Below are positions 7,399 through 15,297 of a stretch of 15,313 bases of DNA, piece by piece. Position 1 is the stretch's first letter. Each line of letters starts with the position of its first letter. The position numbers and the translations under genes were made by a program. The DNA is from Rhodospirillales bacterium (GTDB taxonomy: Bacteria > Pseudomonadota > Gammaproteobacteria > Steroidobacterales > Rariloculaceae): contig JAHEEO010000047.1 in NCBI GenBank assembly GCA_024640665.1, positions 1 to 15,313 on the forward strand. The letters run 5' to 3'. The notes under the pieces were generated by a model. That model was not told the origin of the DNA and made no database searches. It saw only the letters and a list, made by a program, of their open reading frames with translations.

Positions 7399-7412
7399 GC
7401 TCCGCGCGGAGC
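7399..7412. promoter_or_regulatory. Perfect 14-bp palindrome in divergent promoter region
   Basis: GCTCCGCGCGGAGC is a perfect dyad in the 88-base gap between the divergent CDF exporter and universal stress genes. It is GC-rich, has no following T-run in either direction and is centred between both starts. This suggests a protein-binding site rather than a terminator. No known operator is recognised. Confidence 0.4.
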
Positions 7413-7464
7413 CGGTTGCAGAGACTTAAGCTGGCGACGGTGATTCAAATAGGATGCCTTAGGT

Positions 7465-7887
7465 ATGTATAAAAAGATAATGGTACCAGTGGATCTCGCT
7501 GAGGCGAGTTCTTGGGAAGAAGCGCTGCCAGTTGCGATCGAATTCGCTCAGCTTAGTGGTGGAAGCATCAGTGTCGTAACCGTGATTACCGGACTCCATG
7601 TTTTCTTGAAGGGTTCGTCGCTGCCGACAGAGTTCGTGAAATTGATCGAACAGGCCGAACGAACACTCACAACGATAGTGGCTAAGAATATTCCCAGCGA
7701 ACTTGCTGGAAAGCCCCTGGTAAAGAATGGATCAATCTGCAGGGAAATCCTGCAAGCATCGCGTGACGAGCAGATTGAACTGATAGTGATGGCAGCACAT
7801 CCTCCGGGAGTGAGCGAGTATTTTCTGGGCCCGCATGCCGCTCATGTTGTTAGTCACGCAAAATGTTCGGTGCTCGTCGTACGTTAA
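7465..7887 (+). CDS. Universal stress protein, UspF/UspG-like
   Basis: A single-domain cytoplasmic Usp of 140 residues, the normal family length. It opens with MYKKIMVPVDLAE, the standard first beta strand with the nucleotide-contacting Asp, and ends LGPHAAHVVSHAKCSVLVVR. The closing segment replaces the canonical G-x2-G-x9-G-S/T loop with AHPPG...LGPHA. It resembles the UspF/UspG branch from memory, but the Ser/Thr after the last Gly is Pro here, so ATP binding may be weakened. AGGA at 7451-7454 precedes the ATG by ten bases. Usp proteins help survival under starvation or membrane stress, and expression may respond to the same signals as the divergent metal exporter; that link is inference. 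Its TAA overlaps the terminal TAA of the opposite-strand J-like remnant. Confidence 0.92.
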   Translation: MYKKIMVPVDLAEASSWEEALPVAIEFAQLSGGSISVVTVITGLHVFLKGSSLPTEFVKLIEQAERTLTTIVAKNIPSELAGKPLVKNGSICREILQASRDEQIELIVMAAHPPGVSEYFLGPHAAHVVSHAKCSVLVVR

Positions 7888-7999
7888 TAGTGAGCGGCAT
7901 TCGTATGAATGAGTTCACAGCCAAGTTCGGTGATCTCGGCTGTACTCAAGATGCGCACCGAAGTGCGTGTGGAATCATCAATGACTTGCGTGCATCCTC
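7884..7999 (-). pseudogene. Decayed partial copy of the J-domain-like gene
   Basis: The + strand at 7907-7983 aligns without gaps to 4409-4485 inside the J-like gene, with about 60 of 77 bases identical. Read on the minus strand it encodes IDDS, VRILS, AEI, ELG and ELI in the same order and spacing as residues 24-48 of the intact protein. It then diverges and stops at a TAA at 7884-7886. The HPD half is missing, and upstream of IDDS the similarity is only patchy, with apparent length differences. No start codon with a ribosome binding site is visible. It lies between the universal stress and SMP-30 genes, antisense to both. I interpret it as the remnant of an old duplication. Confidence 0.72.
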
Positions 8000-8050
8000 G
8001 CGGTTGCGCAAACTGGCGCTACCCACAACGGGCTCAGGCGAATTTCGGTT

Positions 8051-8054
8051 GGAG
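8051..8054 (+). promoter_or_regulatory. Ribosome binding site fixing the SMP-30-like start
   Basis: GGAG nine bases before the ATG at 8064, directly ahead of a signal peptide. It favours this start over the longer frame opening at 7863, which would run through the universal stress gene end and the J-like remnant. Confidence 0.6.
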
Positions 8055-8063
8055 ATAACAAGC

Positions 8064-8996
8064 ATGAACGGACCCAAGATTAACTTATGTATTGGATTAT
8101 TGGCGGTTGGCGGCCTAGGGTTGGCGCAGGAGGCGTCGAGCCAAGTATTTCAAACGGGTGGCCCGCTCGGCACGACAAACGAAGCCGGACAGGCCGTAGC
8201 GATTACCGACAACGTTCGCGTATTCGGCAGTTTCCGCTTCGCTGAGAGCTGCACGTTCGACCCGGACAGAAACCTAATTCTGGCAATGAATGCGGGCGTT
8301 TCGCAGGCACAGCAAGAAAACGATGGCTACGTGTCACTCGTGAAACCAGACGGCAGCGTGCATACGACGAAGTGGATCGGCGCGACGCGCGATGGGCTGA
8401 CGCTGAATCATCCACTTGGCAGCGCGATAAGGAATGGGCTGCTGTATACGGTTGACGCCGATGTCGTGCGGACTTTCGATCTCGCAACCGGGCAACCCCG
8501 CAACAGCTTTCAGGTCCCGGAAGCGACCTTTCTGAATGGCATTGCTGTAACAAATGATGGAACGATTTACGCATCGAATACCCGGCCCCCGGAGAGAGTG
8601 TTCAAGATAACGGCAGACGGTCGTTCGTCGGTGTTAGTCGACGGCGCTCCTTTGGCAGTACCGAACGGTGTGGCGATCGATCCGGATGGCAATATTGTGG
8701 TTGTTAACATAGGCGACAACGCCGTCCTGACATTCAATGCCAACGGCACGCTCGTGCGCACGGAACACGCTTTCGAGGGTGGCAATGATGGGCTCGTCAT
8801 ACTCGAGGACGGAACTAAATATGTCAGCAGTGTGCGTTTCGGCAGCGTCTCGCGAATTCGCCCGGGCCGATCGGCTGAAGTGATCGCTGCAGGCATTCCA
8901 AGCGCGGCATCCATGTGCTACGACTCCGTGCAGCATCAGCTTGTCATTCCGATGAACGATCACAATGCGTTGGCATTCATTGCACTCGAAGACTGA
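8064..8996 (+). CDS. Exported SMP-30/gluconolactonase-like beta-propeller
   Basis: A 310-residue protein with an N-terminal signal peptide (basic K5, hydrophobic LCIGLLAVGGLGLA, cleavage near residues 21-26) and then a six-bladed-propeller pattern. Repeats include NGIAVTNDGTIYASN and PNGVAIDPDGNIVVVN. SMP-30 lactonases bind a divalent metal through Glu, Asn and Asp. Plausible equivalents are E61 (FAESCTFDP), N201 (PNGVAID) and D242 (GGNDGLV), with N158 (LNGIAV) at the substrate-contact Asn. The enzyme may therefore hydrolyse a sugar lactone or similar ester in the periplasm. Because propellers of the NHL type look alike, a non-enzymatic binding role is possible. The start at 8064 is chosen from the ribosome binding site and signal peptide. 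A 136-base gap separates it from the large membrane protein on the same strand. Confidence 0.83.
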   Translation: MNGPKINLCIGLLAVGGLGLAQEASSQVFQTGGPLGTTNEAGQAVAITDNVRVFGSFRFAESCTFDPDRNLILAMNAGVSQAQQENDGYVSLVKPDGSVHTTKWIGATRDGLTLNHPLGSAIRNGLLYTVDADVVRTFDLATGQPRNSFQVPEATFLNGIAVTNDGTIYASNTRPPERVFKITADGRSSVLVDGAPLAVPNGVAIDPDGNIVVVNIGDNAVLTFNANGTLVRTEHAFEGGNDGLVILEDGTKYVSSVRFGSVSRIRPGRSAEVIAAGIPSAASMCYDSVQHQLVIPMNDHNALAFIALED

Positions 8997-9045
8997 GCGC
9001 CAAGGCCGCTAAACCATTATTGGGGTTGTCCCGCGTGAGCGGCAA

Positions 9046-9062
9046 CCGCAGCAATTCTGCGG
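9046..9062. other. Small hairpin downstream of the SMP-30-like gene
   Basis: CCGCAG (9046-9051), five-base loop, CTGCGG (9057-9062) form a perfect 6-bp stem in the 136-base gap. No T-run follows on either strand, so it is not a convincing intrinsic terminator. It could be a weak pause or RNA-stability element. Confidence 0.35.
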
Positions 9063-9097
9063 AGGTTAGCTGTTAACTAGTCGGTAGGTTAATCGCC

Positions 9098-9103
9098 TAT
9101 ACT
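9098..9103 (+). promoter_or_regulatory. Possible -10 element for the large membrane protein gene
   Basis: TATACT matches the -10 consensus at 5 of 6 positions, 29 bases before the ATG at 9133. The best -35 upstream (TTAACT, 9073-9078) has a long 19-base spacer, so the promoter is tentative. Confidence 0.3.
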
Positions 9104-9132
9104 GAGTTGAGCACTACAACTAGGGGGTTGCG

Positions 9133-12100
9133 ATGCAGATGCCGCGGATCTTCAGCTGTTTTGGTGTCGTTGCCGCCATGCTCGCGAGTTCGATGCTTGC
9201 CAGCTTGCCTGCGAGCGCGCAGGTTGAGATACCGGAATCCCTAGAATCCTGGCGCGACTGGGTGCTTTACGGAGAAGAGCATCGAGCCTGCGCCGTGCTC
9301 AACGGCTTCCCGGTCAATGAGGCGGAAAGCTTCGTTTGCGCCTGGCCAGGCGTTTTGAGCATCGATGTTACGGCCGGCCGCGCCGATTTCGAACTCGACT
9401 GGACGCTTTACGCCGATGCATGGGTGCCACTGCCCGGCAACGCCGAGTATTGGCCCTCAGACGTAAGCGTCAATGCAACGGCGCTGCCAGTCGTTCAGCG
9501 TCGCAACCGGCCCATGCTCCGGCTCGAAGCAGGTGAATATGAGATTACCGGCTCGCTCGCTTGGCAAACACGGCCAGCGTCGATCGAAGTGCCTGCTGAA
9601 ATCGGCCTCGTGGCCCTGACGTTAGACGGCACAACCATCTCGAATGCCGAGCTTGAGCGAGGCACACTGTGGCTCGGGCTTCGGCCCGATGACGTCGTTG
9701 AGGAAGATCGTCTCGACATCGTTGTTTATCGCCGGCTCAGGGATCGGTTGCCAATGCTCGCCGAGACGGTTATCGAGCTCGATGTTGCGGGCCAAGGCCG
9801 TGAAATTGTGCTCGATGGAGCGCTGCTCGACGGATTCGTCGGCGAAGCACTCGAATCGGAATTACCCGCGCAACTCGAACAAAACGGATTGCTTCGCGTC
9901 CAGGTTCGTCCTGGACGTTGGCGAATTGCGCTGACTGCACACGCCACTGCAATGCCCGAATCCATAGCGCTCGCTGACGCCGTCGACCCGTGGCCTACCG
10001 ATGAGATCTGGAGTTTCGAGCCCGAGGCCAGGTTGCGTGTCGCAGCCATCGAGGGCGTTCCGGCCGTTGATACCCAGCAAAGCGGCGTGCCGTTGGAGTG
10101 GCGAGAGCTTCCAAGCTACGCCGTGAATGCCGGACAGACGGTCGCAATCGTCGAACGCAGCCGTAACGATGCCGCGGAGCCCAACCGCTTGAGTCTGCGC
10201 CGCGATCTCTGGCTCGATTTCGATGGCAATGGATTCACTGCGCGTGACTTTGTCTCCGGTGAGATGCGCAGTCGCTGGCGTCTTGATATGGCGGCGCCCT
10301 ATACGCTGACGATGGCAGTGGTAGACGAAGAGAACTTACTTGTTACCCAAGGTCTCGAACCAGGCCTCCAAGGCGTCGAGCTGCGTGCAGCCACGATCAA
10401 CCTCACCGATACTTCGCGCCTGCTCAAAAGCGGGACGATGCCGGTTACCGGTTACAACGAGTCGTTCGACGGTGTCCGCACGACGCTGCACGTGCCGCCC
10501 GGTTATCGATTGCTTGCTGCACCGGGCGCCAATGTCGCATCGGGCGCTTGGTACGATGCCTGGCGGCTGCTCGATATTTTTTTGGTGCTGATCATCGTCA
10601 CGTCCACCTGGCGCATGTTTGGAACGTGGGCTGGCTTGATTGCGCTTGCAGCCCTCGTTTTGACATTTCACGAGCCTTCGGCGCCGCGGTGGGCATGGCT
10701 TAATTTGCTCTTTGCTATTGCGCTCGTGCGCGTTGCACCTGTCGGTAAGCTCCGGTCGTTTAGTCGACGATATCAGTTCGTGAGTCTTGTGGCGCTGGTG
10801 ATTTTGCTGATCCCGTTCGCGGCGTTCCAGCTTCGAACAGTTGTGTTTCCGCAGCTTGAACGGCCAGGCTTGCAGCGCGGCCTCGCATCCTTTGCAGCGC
10901 CCGCAGTGTTCGACCCTGCGCAGCGTCGGCGCGAACTTGAAGCGGGGGTTGCTGCCGTTCGTGCGCCCACGCCTTCGCAGGGAGATCTTAACGAATTGCT
11001 GGATCGGTCAGGTGTTCTGGTCCAACAGGAACGACGGCTCGAGGAAGTGATGGTCTCGGGCAGCCGCATTGAGCGCGGAGTCTCACGTTATCTGCCAGGG
11101 GCGCTCGTTCAAACAGGCCCCGGTCTGCCCGACTGGGCCTGGACTGCCTACGCGTTGCAATTCAGCGGCCCCGTCGATCCGGCGCAAACGTTTAACATGA
11201 TTTTGCTGGGCCCATGGATGCTCGCGATCTGGCGAGTGGCAAGCGTCGCGTTTGCGCTTGGGCTGCTTTGGGTGCTCGGGCGTTCTGGATTCAAGCTGCG
11301 AAGTTCGTTGCTGACAAAGCGCTCCGGCACTGGTGCGGTAGCGGTACTCGTGCTCGTCACGGCGGTTGCCGTGCTGCCCGATGAAAGCTTCGCGCAATCG
11401 CAGAGCGAGTTTCCTTCGCCAGCGTTGCTCGAGGAGCTGAAGCGACGGCTTCTGACACCCGCGCCGTGCCATCCGCTGTGCGCGGAACTCACAGAAGCGA
11501 CCGTTGAACTCGACAACGCGCGCCTAACCGTCAGTCTCGAGTACGCGGTGCAAGACGCAGTGGCCGTTCCTATTCCTACGGCGCAGCGGACTTGGCGTCC
11601 CGAAACTATTTTGGTGGACGGTGTTGCTATTGGTGTTCTGTATCGGGACCGTGCCGAGCAATCTTGGCTCAGAATTGATGACGGCGTACACCGCGTCACT
11701 TTGTCTGGCCCCCTTCCAGCAACGAACAGTTTGACGTTACCTTTTCCGTTGCCGCCGAGGCGTATAAACGTTAACGCGCCTGGTTGGGATATCGCGGGCG
11801 TAACCGAAGGGCGCCTGCCTTCAGGCGCGCTCGAGCTTATCAGGCAACAACAGGACGGTGAGGATGGCGAGGCGCTTTCGGGTACGGTGTTTCCGCCCTA
11901 TGTCCGCGTCACGCGGAATATCACTTTCGATCTCGACTGGTCCGTCGCAACGGTCGTGCAGCGCGTCGCGCCTGCCGGCGGTGCATTCACACTCGGCGTT
12001 CAGCTGCTACCCGACGAAGCAGTCGTAACGCCGGGTATCGAAGTCGCGGGCGGCCAGGCCACTGCCACATTCGTTGCAGGTCAACAAATTATTCAGTGGG

Positions 12101-13248
12101 AATCAGAACTGCCGAGTGCCGCCAGCATTGATCTGACGGCCGCGGCCGGCGTAGCTTGGTCCGAAACGTGGATCTTCAATGTGGGACAGATTTGGCACGC
12201 CGAATACGCGGGATTGCCGTCCACGCCACCGGCATTTCAGGACGCTGCCTTCTATTCGCCTGAATATTACCCGCGACCAGGTGAGACACTCACAGTTAAT
12301 CTAAGCCGACCGTTACCGGCAAGCGGCGACACCATTGCCATCGACGCAGTCGACTATACGAGAGACGTTGGGGCGCGTGTATCCGAATCGAAGCTGTATT
12401 TTGAATACCGAAGCACGCGCGGCATGGAACACGCGATCTCCCTGCCTATCGGCAGCGAGCTCGAGTACGTCGAATTGGATGGGCGCGACATCCCGTTGCG
12501 GCTCGACGGCAACAGCATCGCCATTCCGATCACGCCAGGCGAGCACAATGTAGAGATTGGCTGGAGAGACGGCAACGGTGTGACAATGTCATCGGCGATG
12601 CCTGCTGTTGATCTCGGTGGCGGTGCAAGCAACATCCGCTCGACGCTAAACCTGCCACCGGATCGGTGGGTTCTTTTTGCCTATGGTCCAACGCTTGGAC
12701 CCGCAATTTTGTATTGGCCTGAGTTGCTGGTCTTTGCGCTCGCCGCTTTGGTGCTGGGTCGCATTCCATTGAGTCCGTTGCGCACGCACGAATGGCTGTT
12801 GCTCGGGTTCGGGCTTTCGACTTTCGCCTGGCCCGTCCTGTTTCTATTCGCAGTGTGGGCGTTCACGTTGAGTTGGCGCGGCCAGACTGAGCTTAATCTC
12901 GAGCGCCGATGGTTCAACACGGCGCAAGTCGGCCTGTGCGTGCTGACTGTCGCAGCCATCTTTGCGTTGCTCGGATCTATACCCGTTGGTTTGCTAGGCC
13001 AGCCCGACATGCAGATTGTTTCGCCAGTCGAGTTTGGGACATTGAGCTGGTTTATGGATCGATCGGCAGGACCGACGCCAAATGCAGGTCTGGTCTCGGT
13101 GTCGCAATGGTTTTATAGGTTCGCCATGCTCGGCTGGTCACTATGGCTGAGTTTCGCGCTGCTGCGTTGGCTGCCCTGGGCCTGGCGTGCTTTCAGCCAC
13201 GGTGGGTACTGGCGAGGTAAAGTCGAGCGTAGCGCGCCTGCATCCTGA
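9133..13248 (+). CDS. Large exported multi-spanning membrane protein, internally duplicated, unknown function
   Basis: This 1371-residue protein matches no family I can name. AGGGGG at 9122-9127 lies five bases before the ATG. Residues 1-29 are a Sec signal peptide (ASA|Q). A beta-rich exported region (30-475) is followed by hydrophobic helices at about 479-497, 499-515, 520-537, 549-568 and 696-715. A second signal-like helix (about 733-750, ending ESFA|QSQ) leads into another beta-rich exported region (752-1190). Further helices lie at about 1197-1212, 1221-1255, 1265-1285 and 1330-1350. The halves match in order with a 720-residue period: LRLEAGEYEITGSL (129) with LRIDDGVHRVTLSGPL (846), DEIWSF (290) with SETWIF (1010), and RTTLHVPPGYRLL (449) with RSTLNLPPDRWVL (1169). 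Residues 637-646 (EEVMVSGSRI) resemble the plug start of TonB-dependent receptors, but no beta barrel follows. Probably an inner-membrane protein with two large periplasmic domains. Confidence 0.85.
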   Translation: MQMPRIFSCFGVVAAMLASSMLASLPASAQVEIPESLESWRDWVLYGEEHRACAVLNGFPVNEAESFVCAWPGVLSIDVTAGRADFELDWTLYADAWVPLPGNAEYWPSDVSVNATALPVVQRRNRPMLRLEAGEYEITGSLAWQTRPASIEVPAEIGLVALTLDGTTISNAELERGTLWLGLRPDDVVEEDRLDIVVYRRLRDRLPMLAETVIELDVAGQGREIVLDGALLDGFVGEALESELPAQLEQNGLLRVQVRPGRWRIALTAHATAMPESIALADAVDPWPTDEIWSFEPEARLRVAAIEGVPAVDTQQSGVPLEWRELPSYAVNAGQTVAIVERSRNDAAEPNRLSLRRDLWLDFDGNGFTARDFVSGEMRSRWRLDMAAPYTLTMAVVDEENLLVTQGLEPGLQGVELRAATINLTDTSRLLKSGTMPVTGYNESFDGVRTTLHVPPGYRLLAAPGANVASGAWYDAWRLLDIFLVLIIVTSTWRMFGTWAGLIALAALVLTFHEPSAPRWAWLNLLFAIALVRVAPVGKLRSFSRRYQFVSLVALVILLIPFAAFQLRTVVFPQLERPGLQRGLASFAAPAVFDPAQRRRELEAGVAAVRAPTPSQGDLNELLDRSGVLVQQERRLEEVMVSGSRIERGVSRYLPGALVQTGPGLPDWAWTAYALQFSGPVDPAQTFNMILLGPWMLAIWRVASVAFALGLLWVLGRSGFKLRSSLLTKRSGTGAVAVLVLVTAVAVLPDESFAQSQSEFPSPALLEELKRRLLTPAPCHPLCAELTEATVELDNARLTVSLEYAVQDAVAVPIPTAQRTWRPETILVDGVAIGVLYRDRAEQSWLRIDDGVHRVTLSGPLPATNSLTLPFPLPPRRINVNAPGWDIAGVTEGRLPSGALELIRQQQDGEDGEALSGTVFPPYVRVTRNITFDLDWSVATVVQRVAPAGGAFTLGVQLLPDEAVVTPGIEVAGGQATATFVAGQQIIQWESELPSAASIDLTAAAGVAWSETWIFNVGQIWHAEYAGLPSTPPAFQDAAFYSPEYYPRPGETLTVNLSRPLPASGDTIAIDAVDYTRDVGARVSESKLYFEYRSTRGMEHAISLPIGSELEYVELDGRDIPLRLDGNSIAIPITPGEHNVEIGWRDGNGVTMSSAMPAVDLGGGASNIRSTLNLPPDRWVLFAYGPTLGPAILYWPELLVFALAALVLGRIPLSPLRTHEWLLLGFGLSTFAWPVLFLFAVWAFTLSWRGQTELNLERRWFNTAQVGLCVLTVAAIFALLGSIPVGLLGQPDMQIVSPVEFGTLSWFMDRSAGPTPNAGLVSVSQWFYRFAMLGWSLWLSFALLRWLPWAWRAFSHGGYWRGKVERSAPAS

Positions 13249-13259
13249 CACGCCGCTGA

Positions 13260-13273
13260 ACTTAAGCTTAAGT
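13260..13273. promoter_or_regulatory. Perfect 14-bp palindrome upstream of the CBS gene
   Basis: ACTTAAGCTTAAGT is a perfect dyad starting 12 bases after the stop of the large membrane protein gene. It contains CTTAAG twice in tandem. It is AT-rich with no following T-run, so an operator is likelier than a terminator. Confidence 0.4.
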
Positions 13274-13325
13274 AGATACCCTTATTCTGTCGCAGCTGAT
13301 ATTAAGTCAGTATTTCGCGCATGGA

Positions 13326-13338
13326 CGAATTAAATTCG
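13326..13338. promoter_or_regulatory. Perfect 13-bp palindrome just upstream of the CBS gene
   Basis: CGAATT-A-AATTCG is a perfect dyad around a single A, 33 bases before the ATG at 13371. Its position between the candidate promoter area and the ribosome binding site would suit a repressor site, but no known operator is recognised. Confidence 0.4.
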
Positions 13339-13370
13339 AGTCACAAGAATGAATTCATGCGGAGCTACTA

Positions 13371-13793
13371 ATGAATGTAAAGGTCAGTGAGTTAATGACA
13401 GAATCCGTTGTTACGGCCGAACCTCACCAGAGCATCGAACACGTGCGGAAAATGCTGGAGAGCAATGAAATCACTGCGGTGCCGGTAGTAGATAGCGAGC
13501 AGCATCCAGTCGGCGTGATTTCGGCGACGGATCTGGCCCACGATCTCAAGCCTGGCGCTCCGATTAGCGGCATCATGACCGAGAAAGTTTATACGGTGCC
13601 GCAATACGACGACGTGAGCATCGCGGCACGCGTCATGCGCAATCACAAGATTCATCGCGTCGTGGTCACTCACGAACAGAAAGTCGTCGGTATGCTCAGC
13701 GCCTTTGATTTACTGAAGCTCGTCGAGGACCATCGCTTCGTTGCAAAGAACGCCCCGCAGAGATCGAAACGCAAAGGATCAAAGCGGGAATGA
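13371..13793 (+). CDS. Two-CBS-domain protein
   Basis: A stand-alone CBS pair (Bateman module) of 140 residues. GGAG at 13361-13364 lies six bases before the ATG. CBS1 spans about residues 5-58 (VSELMTESVVTAEPHQSI to VGVISATDLAHDL) and CBS2 about 63-117 (PISGIMTEKVYTVPQYDDVS to VVGMLSAFDLLKLVED). Each has the typical G-x-(I/L)-(S)-x-x-D-L end, with T/S and D positions that contact adenosyl ligands in the family. Residues 122-140 form a Lys/Arg-rich tail (RSKRKGSKRE) that could bind nucleic acid or an acidic partner. Such small modules sense AMP, ATP or related nucleotides and regulate partners. It has no fused effector domain, so the partner is unknown. Two palindromes in the 122-base upstream gap suggest its own regulation. 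It converges with the radical SAM gene across 91 bases. Confidence 0.92.
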   Translation: MNVKVSELMTESVVTAEPHQSIEHVRKMLESNEITAVPVVDSEQHPVGVISATDLAHDLKPGAPISGIMTEKVYTVPQYDDVSIAARVMRNHKIHRVVVTHEQKVVGMLSAFDLLKLVEDHRFVAKNAPQRSKRKGSKRE

Positions 13794-13884
13794 GTGAGTT
13801 ATCGTAGCCAAAAGCGGAGTCTGCCAGTCTCGCATTGGTCTTCATCTATGAATCCATTTGGCTGCGCCACTGCCGCCTAAGAGG

Positions 13885-15297
13885 CTAGACGCCCGCACTA
13901 ACGACTGAGCGTGTTTCCGACAGGCCGCTCTTGCTAGCGAGCCGTTGGCGGAAGCGTAGATGGCGTCTGCGGCTTAGTTCGATGAGCGGCCGCCACACGA
14001 ACGACGTCAGCCGCAACCGAATCAGAATATGCCAGATGGCATTTGAGCGTTTGTAGAGGTATGACATCGCCAGATACGGAACGATGGCTCGCCAGTCTTT
14101 CGGGCGACGTCGCCAGATCGAGCGATGCGAAAACAGTCGCCGGTAACACCATCGATATCCGGAAAGCAGGGCTTCGGCGCTCATGCCTGACGGCTCAAAG
14201 ACGACATGGGCCGTATCGTACAAACGCCAATTGCGGTGCACGATTCGACGTTGAGCTTCGAGGTCGCGAAATAACGGTGTTTCCGGGTAAGGCGTCAGTA
14301 TGTGAAAGGTGGCACATTCAATGCGATTAGCTTCTATCCACTCAACGGTGCGCTTAAAGACGTCAGGGGCGTCGTGGTCGAAGCCGAGCACGAAGCTGCC
14401 GTTCACCTGAATGCCGTTATCGTGCAGTATTTGTACTCGGCGAGCATAGTCCTCCGGTGCCGGCGTGCGCTTACGCGCATCCTCGAGGTTGCTGAGATTG
14501 AGGGACTCAAAGCCGATAAAAACGCCCGTACAACCAGCGAGCGCCATATCGCGAACGAGCGTTGGATCGTCGGTTACATCGATCGTGAGCGCGGCGCTCC
14601 AAATTATTTCGAGCGGCTTAAGTGCTGCACAAAGCTCACGCAGATAGTTGGGGCGTGAGCCAAGGTTATTATCGACAAAGACGGCGTAGGGCTGTCCGTC
14701 GCGTTTTATCTCGGCGGCAATCTGATCGACGTCGCGTAGCCGGTACGGCATGTGCAAGCCTTGCGTCGACAGATAACAAAACCCGCATCGGTTGTGACAG
14801 CCGCGGGTCGCAATAACGCTAGCCGTGGTTAGAAAATCTTGGCGAGGCAGCAAATCTCGGCGCGGCGCTGGATCGTCGCGGTAGGGCCGCTTGAAGTCTT
14901 CACGGTAGACGGGCGCCAGATTGCCATGCTCGACGTCATTCAACACATGCGGCCAGGCCTGAACGCCATCCCCAATTACAATCGCATCTGCATGTTCGGC
15001 AGCCTCAGCCGGAGAAGTCATGACATGCAGTCCGCCAAGAATGACTTTTGCGCCCCATTGACGGTACCAACGCGCGAGCTCGTATGCTCGATGAGCGAAT
15101 GTTAGGTGCACCGTGATACCGACAACTTCCGGAACGGGATCGATCGGGGGTACGCCCTGCAGCAAGTTCTCGTCCCAATATCGCACTTGCCAGTGATCAG
15201 GTGTAGCGGCGGCCGTCGCGGTCAGTGCAAGCGTCGGTGTAAGCACATGTTTACCAAAGCTCGCGTATGGATCTTTGCGATAGAACGGATTGATCAT
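13885..15297 (-). CDS. B12-binding-type radical SAM protein, true start probably outside window
   Basis: A radical SAM enzyme with the cluster motif C167-x3-C171-x2-C174 (RGCHNRCGFCYLS), which binds the [4Fe-4S] that cleaves S-adenosylmethionine. Residues 35-130 resemble the B12-binding (cobalamin) Rossmann-type domain that precedes many such enzymes: VVGITVHLTFAHRAYELARW, VILGGLHVMTSP and ADAIVIGDGVQAWP. The canonical DxHxxG cobalamin-ligand motif is not obvious, so cobalamin may not be bound. The core continues with DNNLGSRPNYLRELC, GFESLNLSNLED and FVLGFDHDAPDVFKRT, then a basic C-terminal region with conserved-looking YLAMSYLYKRSN. The first ATG is at 15297, but the frame stays open to the right edge (KRYAL before MINPFY), so this coordinate is probably internal. 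Substrate unknown; related enzymes methylate or rearrange lipids and natural products. Confidence 0.9.
   Translation of the reverse strand: MINPFYRKDPYASFGKHVLTPTLALTATAAATPDHWQVRYWDENLLQGVPPIDPVPEVVGITVHLTFAHRAYELARWYRQWGAKVILGGLHVMTSPAEAAEHADAIVIGDGVQAWPHVLNDVEHGNLAPVYREDFKRPYRDDPAPRRDLLPRQDFLTTASVIATRGCHNRCGFCYLSTQGLHMPYRLRDVDQIAAEIKRDGQPYAVFVDNNLGSRPNYLRELCAALKPLEIIWSAALTIDVTDDPTLVRDMALAGCTGVFIGFESLNLSNLEDARKRTPAPEDYARRVQILHDNGIQVNGSFVLGFDHDAPDVFKRTVEWIEANRIECATFHILTPYPETPLFRDLEAQRRIVHRNWRLYDTAHVVFEPSGMSAEALLSGYRWCYRRLFSHRSIWRRRPKDWRAIVPYLAMSYLYKRSNAIWHILIRLRLTSFVWRPLIELSRRRHLRFRQRLASKSGLSETRSVVSAGV

Noticed and set aside
7863..8063. Longer frame placing the SMP-30-like start at 7863
   Set aside because: It would overlap the end of the universal stress gene and translate the J-like remnant in the wrong sense; the ATG at 8064 has a ribosome binding site and opens a signal peptide.
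9046..9062. Intrinsic terminator after the SMP-30-like gene
   Set aside because: The stem is only 6 bp and no T-run follows.
11011..11130. Calling the large membrane protein a TonB-dependent receptor
   Set aside because: Only the short EEVMVSGSRI motif fits; there is no plug or 22-strand barrel, and the surrounding sequence is helical membrane bundle and beta-sandwich-like.
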